A stretch of 6,866 nucleotides of DNA from Spirochaetales bacterium (GTDB lineage: Bacteria; Spirochaetota; Spirochaetia; DSM-27196; SLST01), in contig SLST01000037.1 in assembly GCA_007130265.1 (NCBI GenBank), forward strand, positions 1 to 6,866, in the 5' to 3' direction. Below, piece by piece: positions 1-6,081 of this stretch; the first letter of the stretch is position 1; the number at the start of each line of letters is the position of its first letter. Position numbers and translations under genes: made by a program. The notes beneath the pieces were generated by a model. It saw only the letters and a program-made list of their open reading frames with translations, made no database searches and was not told where the DNA came from.

Positions 1-1556
1 AACTGCTGGAGACCTTCATCAACGAGGGCGGCACCGTCTTCACCGCAGGAGACGCGCCTTCGCGCATCGAGGGCGAACCGAGCTCGGACGCTGCCGCCTT
101 CGCCGGCAGGCTTGGCTCCGTGGGCGCTTCAGTCGACGAGTTACGCTCAGCGCTCCGCGATCCTGCACCTCTGCGCGAGACAGTAATCGGAGCACGGGCC
201 CACGATCTCTGGGTGCACCGCAGGGACACCGAACTCGGACGCCTCGTCGTCATTCACAGCCCGCGAGCCGAGGAGCCGATTCAGGTGACCCTCGAGTCCG
301 AGGACGCCGCCGGTTTCGAGGTCTGGGATCTTTCCACCGGCGAGGTGCGCTCCTTGGGAGCCCTTCGCGCGGCCGGTCCGGTTCCGGGACTCGATCTCAC
401 GGTCGCCTCCGGCGAGACGGTCGCGGTACTCTGCCGCCGCGAGCAGCCGCGCGCCACGAACCGGCACGACGCCGTTGGGCGCACCGTCCGCCGCCTCGAG
501 CTCAGCGCGCCGTACTCGCTCGTCCGTAGCGACCCGAACGCGCTCCTGCTGGATTTCTGTCGCTTCCGTCGCGGTGACGAACCATGGAGCTCCCGCATTC
601 CGGTGATCGCGGTGCAGGAAATCCTGAAGGACGAAGGGTACCGGGGGCCCGTGAGTCTCGAGTACGCCTTCGAGGTCGAGGAAGTACCGCCTCGAGCCGC
701 GCTCGCGGTCGAGGACGGCGATCGGGCCGCGGTGACCGTCAACGGAACGTCGATTGCGTTCTCCCGTGATGCGTGGTTCCGCGACCGGTCCTTCCTCACC
801 GCAGACGTCTCCGGTGTGCTCCGCCGAGGGACGAACCGGGTGGAGTTCCACCGAGAGTTCGAGCCTCCCACCGAACCGAAGTTCAGGCTCGGCGCCCTCT
901 TTCACACGAGCGCCGCCGTGGAACTCGAGGCGATCGCCGTGCTCGGCGATTTCGAGCTCACTGTAGCCGTACCTTCGGACCCGCCACAGCTCGGGGCGGT
1001 GAGATACGCTCCGCGGTTCGCTCTCAGGAGCGAGTCGGGGCGCACCTCAGGTGATCTCGTCGCCGACGGCTACCCCTTCTACGCCGGGAGCGCAACGCTA
1101 ACCGCGTCGGTCGAGGTGCCTGAGCCGGCCGCCGGGCAGAGCGTCTACCTCACGCTGCCGGCGCTGCACGCATCGCTTGCCCTTGTGCGGGTGAACGGTC
1201 GCGACATGGGTACGATCTGCTGGCATCCGCTGGAGTGCGATATCACCTCTGCGCTCAGGAAGGGGGTGAACCGGGTCGATGTGGAGCTAGTCGGTACGCT
1301 GCGGAACCTCTACGGACCGCACCACCGGCCGAGCGGTGAGCCGGACCAGGTCTGGCGCGACGGCTGGACCGGCCGCTCGACCCCCGGGAGGCGCGACACC
1401 GACCTCGTTGCGGGCGCGGACTGGTACCTCCGACGCCACTCCAACGAGATCTTCTGGACCGACGACTACTTCTTCGTGCCCTTCGGCATCCCGCCGGGCG
1501 CTGCCATCGAGGTAAGATCCCGTGGAGACAAGCCGTGGGAATCCTTCGAAACGTAA
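1..1556 (+). CDS. Glycoside-hydrolase-like protein, C-terminal part (GH2/GH106-type architecture); start lies before the window
   Basis: The reading frame is open from base 3 to the TAA at 1554-1556, giving 517 visible residues. A GTG at 120 is in frame, but the 39 codons before it read as ordinary protein, so the true start is upstream of the window. Visible residues 1-20 (LLETFINEGG..TVFTAGDAP) look like the end of a GATase-like domain as in GH42 and GH106-like enzymes. Residues about 80-150 form a small beta domain with the motif FEVWDLSTGEV, typical of the region after a barrel in such enzymes. Two beta-sandwich segments follow, about 215-290 (VTVNG, then DVSGVLRRGTNRVEF) and about 355-440 (VRVNGRDMGTICWHP, DITSALRKGVNRVDV, TLRNLYGPHH). 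Both resemble GH2-type sugar-binding/galactose-binding folds. The family role is hydrolysis of glycosides, often rhamnosides, but the catalytic domain is outside the window, so activity and substrate are inference. It overlaps the next gene by 22 bases, implying one operon. A GH2 or unclassified hydrolase is the alternative. Confidence 0.75.
   Translation, partial: LLETFINEGGTVFTAGDAPSRIEGEPSSDAAAFAGRLGSVGASVDELRSALRDPAPLRETVIGARAHDLWVHRRDTELGRLVVIHSPRAEEPIQVTLESEDAAGFEVWDLSTGEVRSLGALRAAGPVPGLDLTVASGETVAVLCRREQPRATNRHDAVGRTVRRLELSAPYSLVRSDPNALLLDFCRFRRGDEPWSSRIPVIAVQEILKDEGYRGPVSLEYAFEVEEVPPRAALAVEDGDRAAVTVNGTSIAFSRDAWFRDRSFLTADVSGVLRRGTNRVEFHREFEPPTEPKFRLGALFHTSAAVELEAIAVLGDFELTVAVPSDPPQLGAVRYAPRFALRSESGRTSGDLVADGYPFYAGSATLTASVEVPEPAAGQSVYLTLPALHASLALVRVNGRDMGTICWHPLECDITSALRKGVNRVDVELVGTLRNLYGPHHRPSGEPDQVWRDGWTGRSTPGRRDTDLVAGADWYLRRHSNEIFWTDDYFFVPFGIPPGAAIEVRSRGDKPWESFET
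1524..1527 (+). promoter_or_regulatory. Ribosome binding site GGAG for the 810-codon gene, inside the end of the upstream gene
   Basis: GGAG lies seven bases before the GTG at 1535, which is good spacing. This decides the start: the alternative ATG at 1565 (residue 11) has no purine-rich motif at a suitable distance. Because the site sits inside the upstream coding region, ribosomes finishing that gene at 1556 would pass over it, consistent with coupled translation. Confidence 0.6.
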
Positions 1557-3967
1557 CGCTTGAGATGAGCCTCAAGCCGTTCAAGCGGATCGATGAAGAA
1601 ACGCTGAATGCGGTCTGTCGCACCATCTTCCACCAGTGGACGCACCTTCTCGATCGGAGCGAGATGACGTCGGTTCTGCTCTGGACCGCAGACGGATCGG
1701 AGATCCTCGATTACCGCGGCGATCTGGAAGCGGAGATCGAGTGGGCACGCTACCTCGGAACTGCCAACTCCCGGGCGAAGCGCAACTACATCGACGACCC
1801 GGAGCAGCGCGGGCTTCACAGCAGACCGTACCTTTACATGGAAGATCCGCCCGTCATCACCTACTCGGCGCTCAAGCGGATCGTCGAGCGGATCCGGGCG
1901 ATTGGTGAATCGGAGACCGGCGAGCGCGTGCGCGTCGGGGCAACCTTCGATCCGGGTCCGGAGTTTGCGAAGTCACCGTTCAAGTACGAGCGACACCTCG
2001 AGATCTGCAGCGGCGGGTACCACGGAGTGCCGAGCTTCGCCTACTGCTACGCGACACTCCACGCAGACGACGTCGCATATGCCGGCTTCCCCGACGGGAT
2101 TTCCGAGGGGCTGCCGCTCGGTACCTTCCTCGGCCGGCAGTGCGCGCACTTTCTCTCCGATCTGGGGTTCGACTACCTCTGGTTCTCGAACGGATTCGGG
2201 TTTGGAGCGGAGAACTGGGGCTCAACCGGCGTGATCTTCGACGGCGCGAGCTTTCACCAGGAGGTGTACGGGCAGACTCGAGAGAAGGTTCTCTCCTTCT
2301 GGAAGGCATTCCGCGACGAGTGTCCAGGCTACCCGATCGAGACACGCGGGACGAATCTGACAACGGGAGTGGATCTCGCCGGCGACGCCGTTCCGCTTGG
2401 CGATATCTATCGGGGCGGGTATGACATGCTCCCCCCGCCGAACTCGCCCTGGGCAGCGCTGAACGGCGACTTTGGGCTTGAGATCACCGGCTATCTCTCG
2501 CGCATGGCCGAGCTGCCGGCCGAGGCCTACCCTTTCCGGTTCTACGTGCACGACCCGTGGTGGCTCAATAGCCCCTGGCTCGACCGCTATGGTCGCGAAC
2601 CACACGACATCTATCTGCCGCTCGCCTGCGCCCGCATCAACTCCTCAGGCGACGTCGTCGGGCCGAGCGACGTACAGTTTCTGACCATCGACGATTCGCT
2701 CGGGAATCTGCCGGACAAGTGTCCGAACGAGATCGTCCCTCACGTACTCGCAGGCATAGACGACGGACCGGATGAGGCGCCGCCCTTCCTGTGGGTCTAC
2801 CCCTTCGACGAGTACCACCGGATGATGGAGGAACCCGGCAGGGCTTCTGAGGTCTTCGCCGGCGACTGGTTCATTCGAGCCGCGATCAACGACGGTTTTC
2901 CGCTCACCGGAGTTGTTTCGACAGGCAACTTCGCCTCGCTGACCGCCGATCGCCCCGGTTGCTTCGACCGCTCGGTGATCGTGATTCCCGTGCCGGACGC
3001 GGGAAGCAAGGCGGAGACCGCGCTCCTCGAGACGATACGTCGCGGTGGACGCGTTCTCCTGTACGGTCCCTTGGGACACGCCGGTACCGAGCTTCTGTCC
3101 GCGCTCGGTCTCGCGCTTGCCGACGCCGTGAGCGGCGACGGTACGGTGACGGCGCCGTACGCGGATCTGCCCGAGGATGCGGTTCAGCCGCGGCGTATCA
3201 TCCACCGCGAGGTGACCGGCGGCGGCGGAATCAGGGCTGTTCGCGATGCGAGCGATACCGAGGCTGAGGTAGTGGCTTCGGCGCGGTTCGACGGCGCCGA
3301 TCGGGTGCTTGCAGTTTACCGGACTATCAACGAAGGCGCGCTCGGTTGGACGCGCGGCACCGTGAGTGCATCCTGGAAGGAAGGGGAGTATCTCCTCGTT
3401 CCCGACGACCCGGCTTCGTACTACCCGCCGCACGCTCTGTTTCGCGTCCTTGCCACCCGGATGGGCTACGGCATGGCTTGGAGCAAACCGAAGCCGACGG
3501 TACCGTCGCCGGTGGTCATGGTTCACCGACGGCTCGGTGGTTTGCGCTTCTCGATCTATGCACCTCAGACGATCGTCGGACTCTCGTTGCGTTTTCCGCT
3601 TGGCGCGCCGCTTCTCGACGGACTGCACACGAGGCTGGAACAGGGGGCTTCGACCTATCACCCGCCCCGGTTCTGGACGCGCGAGTGCCGGGTCTTCGTG
3701 GAGCAGGACGAGGGTATCGTTCACTCGCGGCGGATGAGGTCGAGTGCCTACGGGGTAAGCGGGCGCATGGTCGTTGAGGGGTTGCGCAACGCGTGCGTCC
3801 GTTTCCTGCCGGAGACCGGGTACGAGGAGTCGACGACAGTACTGCTCAATAGCCGCTACCCTTGGATGGTCGGTGAGGCGTTCGATCTGCGCACTGTTCG
3901 CGACCGTGTGCATGGGGTGTACCTGGAAGCCCGCGATGTGACCGGCGAGTTGATGTTCGCCTGGTAA
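1535..3967 (+). CDS. Conserved 810-residue protein of unproven function, probable carbohydrate-active enzyme
   Basis: The GTG start at 1535 is supported by GGAG at 1524-1527; the stop is TAA at 3965-3967. I recognise a conserved family by its motifs but know no demonstrated activity. The N-terminal half (about 1-430) carries dense motifs: TLEMSLKPFK (8-17), LLWTADGSEILDY (48-60), GATFDPGPEFAKS (135-147), FSNGFGFGAENW (217-228), ETRGTNLTTG (269-278), PPPNSPWAALNGDFGLEITGY (300-320), YVHDPWWLNSPWLDRYGREPHD (337-358) and LTIDDSLGNLP (383-393). The alternation and the aromatic and acidic clusters suggest a TIM-barrel-like sugar enzyme; E269, E316, D340 and D386/D387 are candidate catalytic residues by inference only. 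Residues about 475-530 (SVIVIPVPDAG, IRRGGRVLLYGPLG) resemble the GATase-like domain of GH42-type hydrolases. The remainder (about 540-810) is probably beta-rich. There is no signal peptide or membrane segment, so it is probably cytoplasmic. The 22-base overlap with the hydrolase-like gene suggests work on the same sugar. Confidence 0.85.
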   Translation: MGILRNVTLEMSLKPFKRIDEETLNAVCRTIFHQWTHLLDRSEMTSVLLWTADGSEILDYRGDLEAEIEWARYLGTANSRAKRNYIDDPEQRGLHSRPYLYMEDPPVITYSALKRIVERIRAIGESETGERVRVGATFDPGPEFAKSPFKYERHLEICSGGYHGVPSFAYCYATLHADDVAYAGFPDGISEGLPLGTFLGRQCAHFLSDLGFDYLWFSNGFGFGAENWGSTGVIFDGASFHQEVYGQTREKVLSFWKAFRDECPGYPIETRGTNLTTGVDLAGDAVPLGDIYRGGYDMLPPPNSPWAALNGDFGLEITGYLSRMAELPAEAYPFRFYVHDPWWLNSPWLDRYGREPHDIYLPLACARINSSGDVVGPSDVQFLTIDDSLGNLPDKCPNEIVPHVLAGIDDGPDEAPPFLWVYPFDEYHRMMEEPGRASEVFAGDWFIRAAINDGFPLTGVVSTGNFASLTADRPGCFDRSVIVIPVPDAGSKAETALLETIRRGGRVLLYGPLGHAGTELLSALGLALADAVSGDGTVTAPYADLPEDAVQPRRIIHREVTGGGGIRAVRDASDTEAEVVASARFDGADRVLAVYRTINEGALGWTRGTVSASWKEGEYLLVPDDPASYYPPHALFRVLATRMGYGMAWSKPKPTVPSPVVMVHRRLGGLRFSIYAPQTIVGLSLRFPLGAPLLDGLHTRLEQGASTYHPPRFWTRECRVFVEQDEGIVHSRRMRSSAYGVSGRMVVEGLRNACVRFLPETGYEESTTVLLNSRYPWMVGEAFDLRTVRDRVHGVYLEARDVTGELMFAW

Positions 3968-4000
3968 CGCAGCCACACCGAGTTCGTGAGCCGAGCGCTC
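3968..4000. other. Convergent intergenic gap with no recognisable terminator
   Basis: Only 33 bases separate the TAA of the rightward gene (3967) from the stop of the leftward MFS gene (4001). The gap contains an 8-base palindrome (GAGCGCTC, 3993-4000) and a 4-base-pair stem (3988-3991 with 3997-4000), both too small to act as an intrinsic terminator, and no T-run on either strand. Transcription probably ends by Rho or inside the facing gene. Confidence 0.5.
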
Positions 4001-5302
4001 TTACGTCTCCTGCAACCGCAGCCCCAGAAGCGCGGCGCCGGCGAGCAGAGTCGCGAGGACAAGCAGCATCGCCTCTACGCTCCAGATGCTCGCGATGGCG
4101 GTGAGCCCTGCGGCGACGAGCGTGAAGATTCCAATCATGGTGTTCGACAGCGAGACGTAGAGGGGGCGCTCGGAACTCGGCGCGAAGTCGAGAAGATAGG
4201 TCTTGCGGCTGAGGCGTGCCCCCGCGTGCGCGACGACCTGGATCATCAGAAGCACCGAAAACCCGAAGACGTTGCGGATCGCCTCCGGCCAGAAGGGAAA
4301 GCTCAGCATGAGCGCGATATTGGCGATGCCCAGGAGCGCGACCGCGACCATCATCAACCGGCTCGACCGGTCGCTGAACCGGCCCCAGAAGGGGCTGCTC
4401 ACCACGTTCGCAATCCCGGCTGCGACGACCACGACGCCGAGCGAGGCGACCTGGTCGCCGATCTCGGTTCGCCCCAGCACGATGAAGAACGGTTGGGCGA
4501 GCGGGATCGCCATGAGGAGGCCCCGGGTGAAGATGAAGCGGCGCAGGTTGGCGTCGCTGCGGAAGCAGGTCCACGCCTGCTTGATCTCGGAGAGCGGCGT
4601 TCGCCCCCCCTCGGTTGCTCCGTCGGCCTCCCGTATCCGGGCGAAGAGCGCCGCGGCGATGAGCCACAGAGTCGCCGCCACAATAATCAGCCAGAAGTAA
4701 CTCGAAGCGCTCTCACCGGAGCGCACGAGCGCGAAGAGCCAGACGCCGGCGCCGAGCGTGAGCACGCCGCCGAGGCTCGAGCGCAGCGCGAGCATCTGGC
4801 CGCGACGCCCCTTGGGAATGGTCTTCGCGACGACGTCCTTGAAGGCGAGGCTCGCCACACCGCTTGCCACGTTGAAGAGCGCGACGAGCGCGAGCACCCC
4901 GAAGCCGGCCGCGAGGCCGGAGAGCGAGAGCACCACGAAGGCCATGGCGACGAGCGTCGCCGCCTGAACGAGCGCGGGTACGACCCAGAACCACTTGCGC
5001 ACCGGGTAGGCGCGGATCCTTGCCGACACGAGTAGCTGCGGCAGGAGCGACCCGGCGTCTTTGATGGGAACCAGCGCGCCGGCGAGAGCGCTCGGCACGC
5101 CGAGCGTCGTGAAGATCCACGGGAGCGTCGTCCCCGGACTCACGAGTTGCTCTGCGAGCTTGGTGCACGCTCCGTTTGCCACGTTCCGGAAGAAGTTGCC
5201 CGGGACCGTTGCGCACGCCTCTTCAGGGATCGCCTCGCATGAGCGCTCTTCACCCTCGCTGGTGATCAGGTCGTAGACCCGATCGATTGCCTTCTCAGCC
5301 AT
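4001..5302 (-). CDS. Major facilitator superfamily permease, uncharacterised subfamily (433 residues)
   Basis: The ATG at 5302 is chosen over an in-frame TTG at 5464. The extra 54 residues would overlap the end of the TPR gene and are low-complexity Arg/Ser-rich, whereas family-like sequence begins at MAEKAIDRVYDLI. About 11-12 hydrophobic segments fit an MFS fold, for example near 57-78, 103-125, 131-152, 176-193, 202-222, 261-277, 286-303, 315-336, 343-360, 386-404 and 406-428. The loop GRFSDRSSR (307-315) is an MFS-type cytoplasmic loop after a transmembrane segment. A soluble N-terminus of about 50 residues carries two cysteines (C22, C30) followed by VPGNFFRNVANGACTKLAEQL. I recall this pattern, with KWFWV (103-107) and KTIPKGRRG (160-168), from a bacterial MFS subfamily without a known substrate. 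It lies 67 bases after the TPR gene but may have its own promoter (TACAAT, 5310-5315). The transported compound cannot be inferred. Confidence 0.9.
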   Translation of the reverse strand: MAEKAIDRVYDLITSEGEERSCEAIPEEACATVPGNFFRNVANGACTKLAEQLVSPGTTLPWIFTTLGVPSALAGALVPIKDAGSLLPQLLVSARIRAYPVRKWFWVVPALVQAATLVAMAFVVLSLSGLAAGFGVLALVALFNVASGVASLAFKDVVAKTIPKGRRGQMLALRSSLGGVLTLGAGVWLFALVRSGESASSYFWLIIVAATLWLIAAALFARIREADGATEGGRTPLSEIKQAWTCFRSDANLRRFIFTRGLLMAIPLAQPFFIVLGRTEIGDQVASLGVVVVAAGIANVVSSPFWGRFSDRSSRLMMVAVALLGIANIALMLSFPFWPEAIRNVFGFSVLLMIQVVAHAGARLSRKTYLLDFAPSSERPLYVSLSNTMIGIFTLVAAGLTAIASIWSVEAMLLVLATLLAGAALLGLRLQET

Positions 5303-5309
5303 GCAGAAT

Positions 5310-5315
5310 ATTGTA
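5310..5315 (-). promoter_or_regulatory. Candidate -10 box (TACAAT) for the MFS gene, placed for a leaderless transcript
   Basis: Reading leftward, TACAAT matches the TATAAT consensus at five of six positions and ends seven bases before the ATG at 5302, so transcription would start at or within a base or two of the start codon. No Shine-Dalgarno sequence is present in those seven bases or just upstream. A convincing -35 box is not visible at 16-18 bases upstream, so this remains a candidate. Confidence 0.35.
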
Positions 5316-5318
5316 CTG

Positions 5319-5343
5319 ACCGGAGGCCGATGCGGCGACCGGT
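5319..5343. repeat. Imperfect inverted repeat between the TPR and MFS genes
   Basis: Arms ACCGG (5319-5323) and CCGGT (5339-5343) enclose an inner stem GCC/GGC (5326-5328 with 5334-5336), with a 2x2 mismatch between stems and a 5-base loop. There is no U-run on its leftward side, so it is a poor intrinsic terminator for the TPR gene. It overlaps the spacer and -35 region of the candidate MFS promoter and could be an operator, or chance in GC-rich DNA. Confidence 0.25.
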
Positions 5344-5369
5344 TCGTGGCGCCGGACGATCCACCCTGC

Positions 5370-6026
5370 TCAGCTGCGTCTCTCGAGCATCGCCCGGGCA
5401 CGCGCCAGATTCGCGCGAACGATCTCAACCGGCTGGATGCGATAGGCCTGCTCAAACGCCTCAATAGCCCCGGCGTAGTCTCCGCGATCGTTCATCCTGA
5501 TCACGCCCATGTTGTTGAGCGCAGGGTGATTGGTCGGGTCGAGTGCAACGCACCGCTCGAACAGCTCGAACGCGCGTTCGGATGCCCCCGCCGCCTGTGC
5601 TTGGGTTCCCTCGTGATAGAGCCGAGTGGCCTCCCTCGCACCGTCGGCCGCTCCCGGGTCCTGGCAGATAGCGAGTCTCTGGTTCAAATAGTGGCGGTCT
5701 TCGTCGGGCGCATCCAGGTCTTCGGTCGCGCGCCGGTAGAACTCGGCCGCTCTCTTGAACCTGCCCCACGAGTAGTAGAGGTCTGCGAGCACGCGGAGTC
5801 GTGGGTAGAAGTCACCGAGATCCTCGAGCTCTGCGAGGAGGAGCGGCTCGGCTGCTGCGAAGTCTCCGCGGCCCATCGCGGTCAGGGCAAGGTTGTGCCG
5901 CACTCCGCGGTGATGCGGTGAGATCTTCTGGATGCGTTTGAAATGCTTCTCCGCTCGCGTGTAGTCTCCGGAAGAGTACGCATTCAGGGCAAGTCGCATG
6001 TGAAAGGGAACCAATAGCCGCTTCAT
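5370..6026 (-). CDS. Soluble tetratricopeptide-repeat (TPR) protein, 218 residues
   Basis: The ATG at 6026 is the first possible start, because an in-frame TGA lies three codons upstream (6033-6035). GAAGGA at 6029-6034 precedes it with a tight two-base gap; a second Met (residue 10) has no ribosome binding site. About five TPR-like helix-turn-helix units are visible: 8-41 (YSSGDYTRAEKHFKRIQKIS), 42-75 (ALTAMGRGDFAAAEPLLL), 76-109 (LADLYYSWGRFKRAAEFYRR), 133-166 (AFELFERCVALDPTN) and 167-200 (NNMGVIRMNDRGDYAGAIEA), the last two being the most canonical. There is no signal peptide or membrane segment, so the protein is likely cytoplasmic. TPR arrays bind partner proteins; the partner here is unknown. 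It follows the GntP permease gene by 55 bases, with a hairpin between, and precedes the MFS gene by 67 bases. It may be co-transcribed with the permease, but a role in transport is not indicated. Confidence 0.85.
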   Translation of the reverse strand: MKRLLVPFHMRLALNAYSSGDYTRAEKHFKRIQKISPHHRGVRHNLALTAMGRGDFAAAEPLLLAELEDLGDFYPRLRVLADLYYSWGRFKRAAEFYRRATEDLDAPDEDRHYLNQRLAICQDPGAADGAREATRLYHEGTQAQAAGASERAFELFERCVALDPTNHPALNNMGVIRMNDRGDYAGAIEAFEQAYRIQPVEIVRANLARARAMLERRS

Positions 6027-6028
6027 CG

Positions 6029-6034
6029 TCCTTC
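6029..6034 (-). promoter_or_regulatory. Ribosome binding site GAAGGA for the TPR gene, unusually close to the start
   Basis: Reading leftward, GAAGGA ends two bases before the ATG at 6026, shorter than the usual five to nine bases. No alternative in-frame start gives better spacing, so initiation may be inefficient. Confidence 0.4.
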
Positions 6035-6046
6035 AGATACCAGGAG

Positions 6047-6073
6047 GACGACCCCGCCGCAGGCGGGGCCGTC
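6047..6073 (-). terminator. Strong GC-rich hairpin after the GntP gene: RNA processing, attenuation or Rho-type end; no U-run
   Basis: In leftward RNA the arms GACGGCCCCGCC and GGCGGGGUCGUC pair over 12 positions around a 3-base UGC loop. Eleven pairs are Watson-Crick and one is G-U. On the rightward strand the same position is an A-C mismatch, so the structure is best formed by leftward RNA. It begins nine bases after the GntP stop (6082-6084) and ends 12 bases before the TPR ribosome binding site. The following bases (CUCCUGGUAUC) lack the U-tract of a standard intrinsic terminator. It may protect the 3' end of the permease message or partly stop transcription before the TPR gene. Confidence 0.55.
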
Positions 6074-6081
6074 GAGTAGAA

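Noticed and set aside
147..905. 252-codon open frame on the minus strand opposite the GH-like gene
   Set aside because: Arg/Gly/Glu-rich translation without domain signal; the plus-strand frame is a coherent hydrolase-like protein.
3133..3162. Nested GACGGTAC/GTACGG repeats and a 6-base-pair potential stem
   Set aside because: Within coding sequence, with short arms and a loop of eight bases; expected by chance at this base composition.
3495..3508. Perfect 14-base palindrome CGACGGTACCGTCG
   Set aside because: It lies inside the 810-codon gene and is explained by ordinary Pro-Thr-Val-Pro-Ser codons; no partner site or nearby promoter makes it a convincing operator.
2645..3976. 443-codon open frame on the minus strand opposite the 810-residue gene
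   Set aside because: It is fully antisense to a motif-rich conserved gene, its translation is Arg/His-rich without recognisable domains, and long antisense frames are expected in GC-rich DNA.
3988..4000. Possible bidirectional terminator between the convergent genes
   Set aside because: The stem is only four base pairs and there is no T-run on either strand.
3986..5035. 349-codon open frame on the plus strand opposite the MFS gene
   Set aside because: The product is a highly charged Glu/Arg/Asp/His-rich chain typical of the complement of membrane-protein codons; the minus-strand MFS reading is clearly the real gene.
5303..5464. TTG start at 5464 extending the MFS protein by 54 residues
   Set aside because: The extension overlaps the TPR gene, is Arg/Ser/Pro-rich and does not look like the family; the ATG at 5302 fits the recalled N-terminus.
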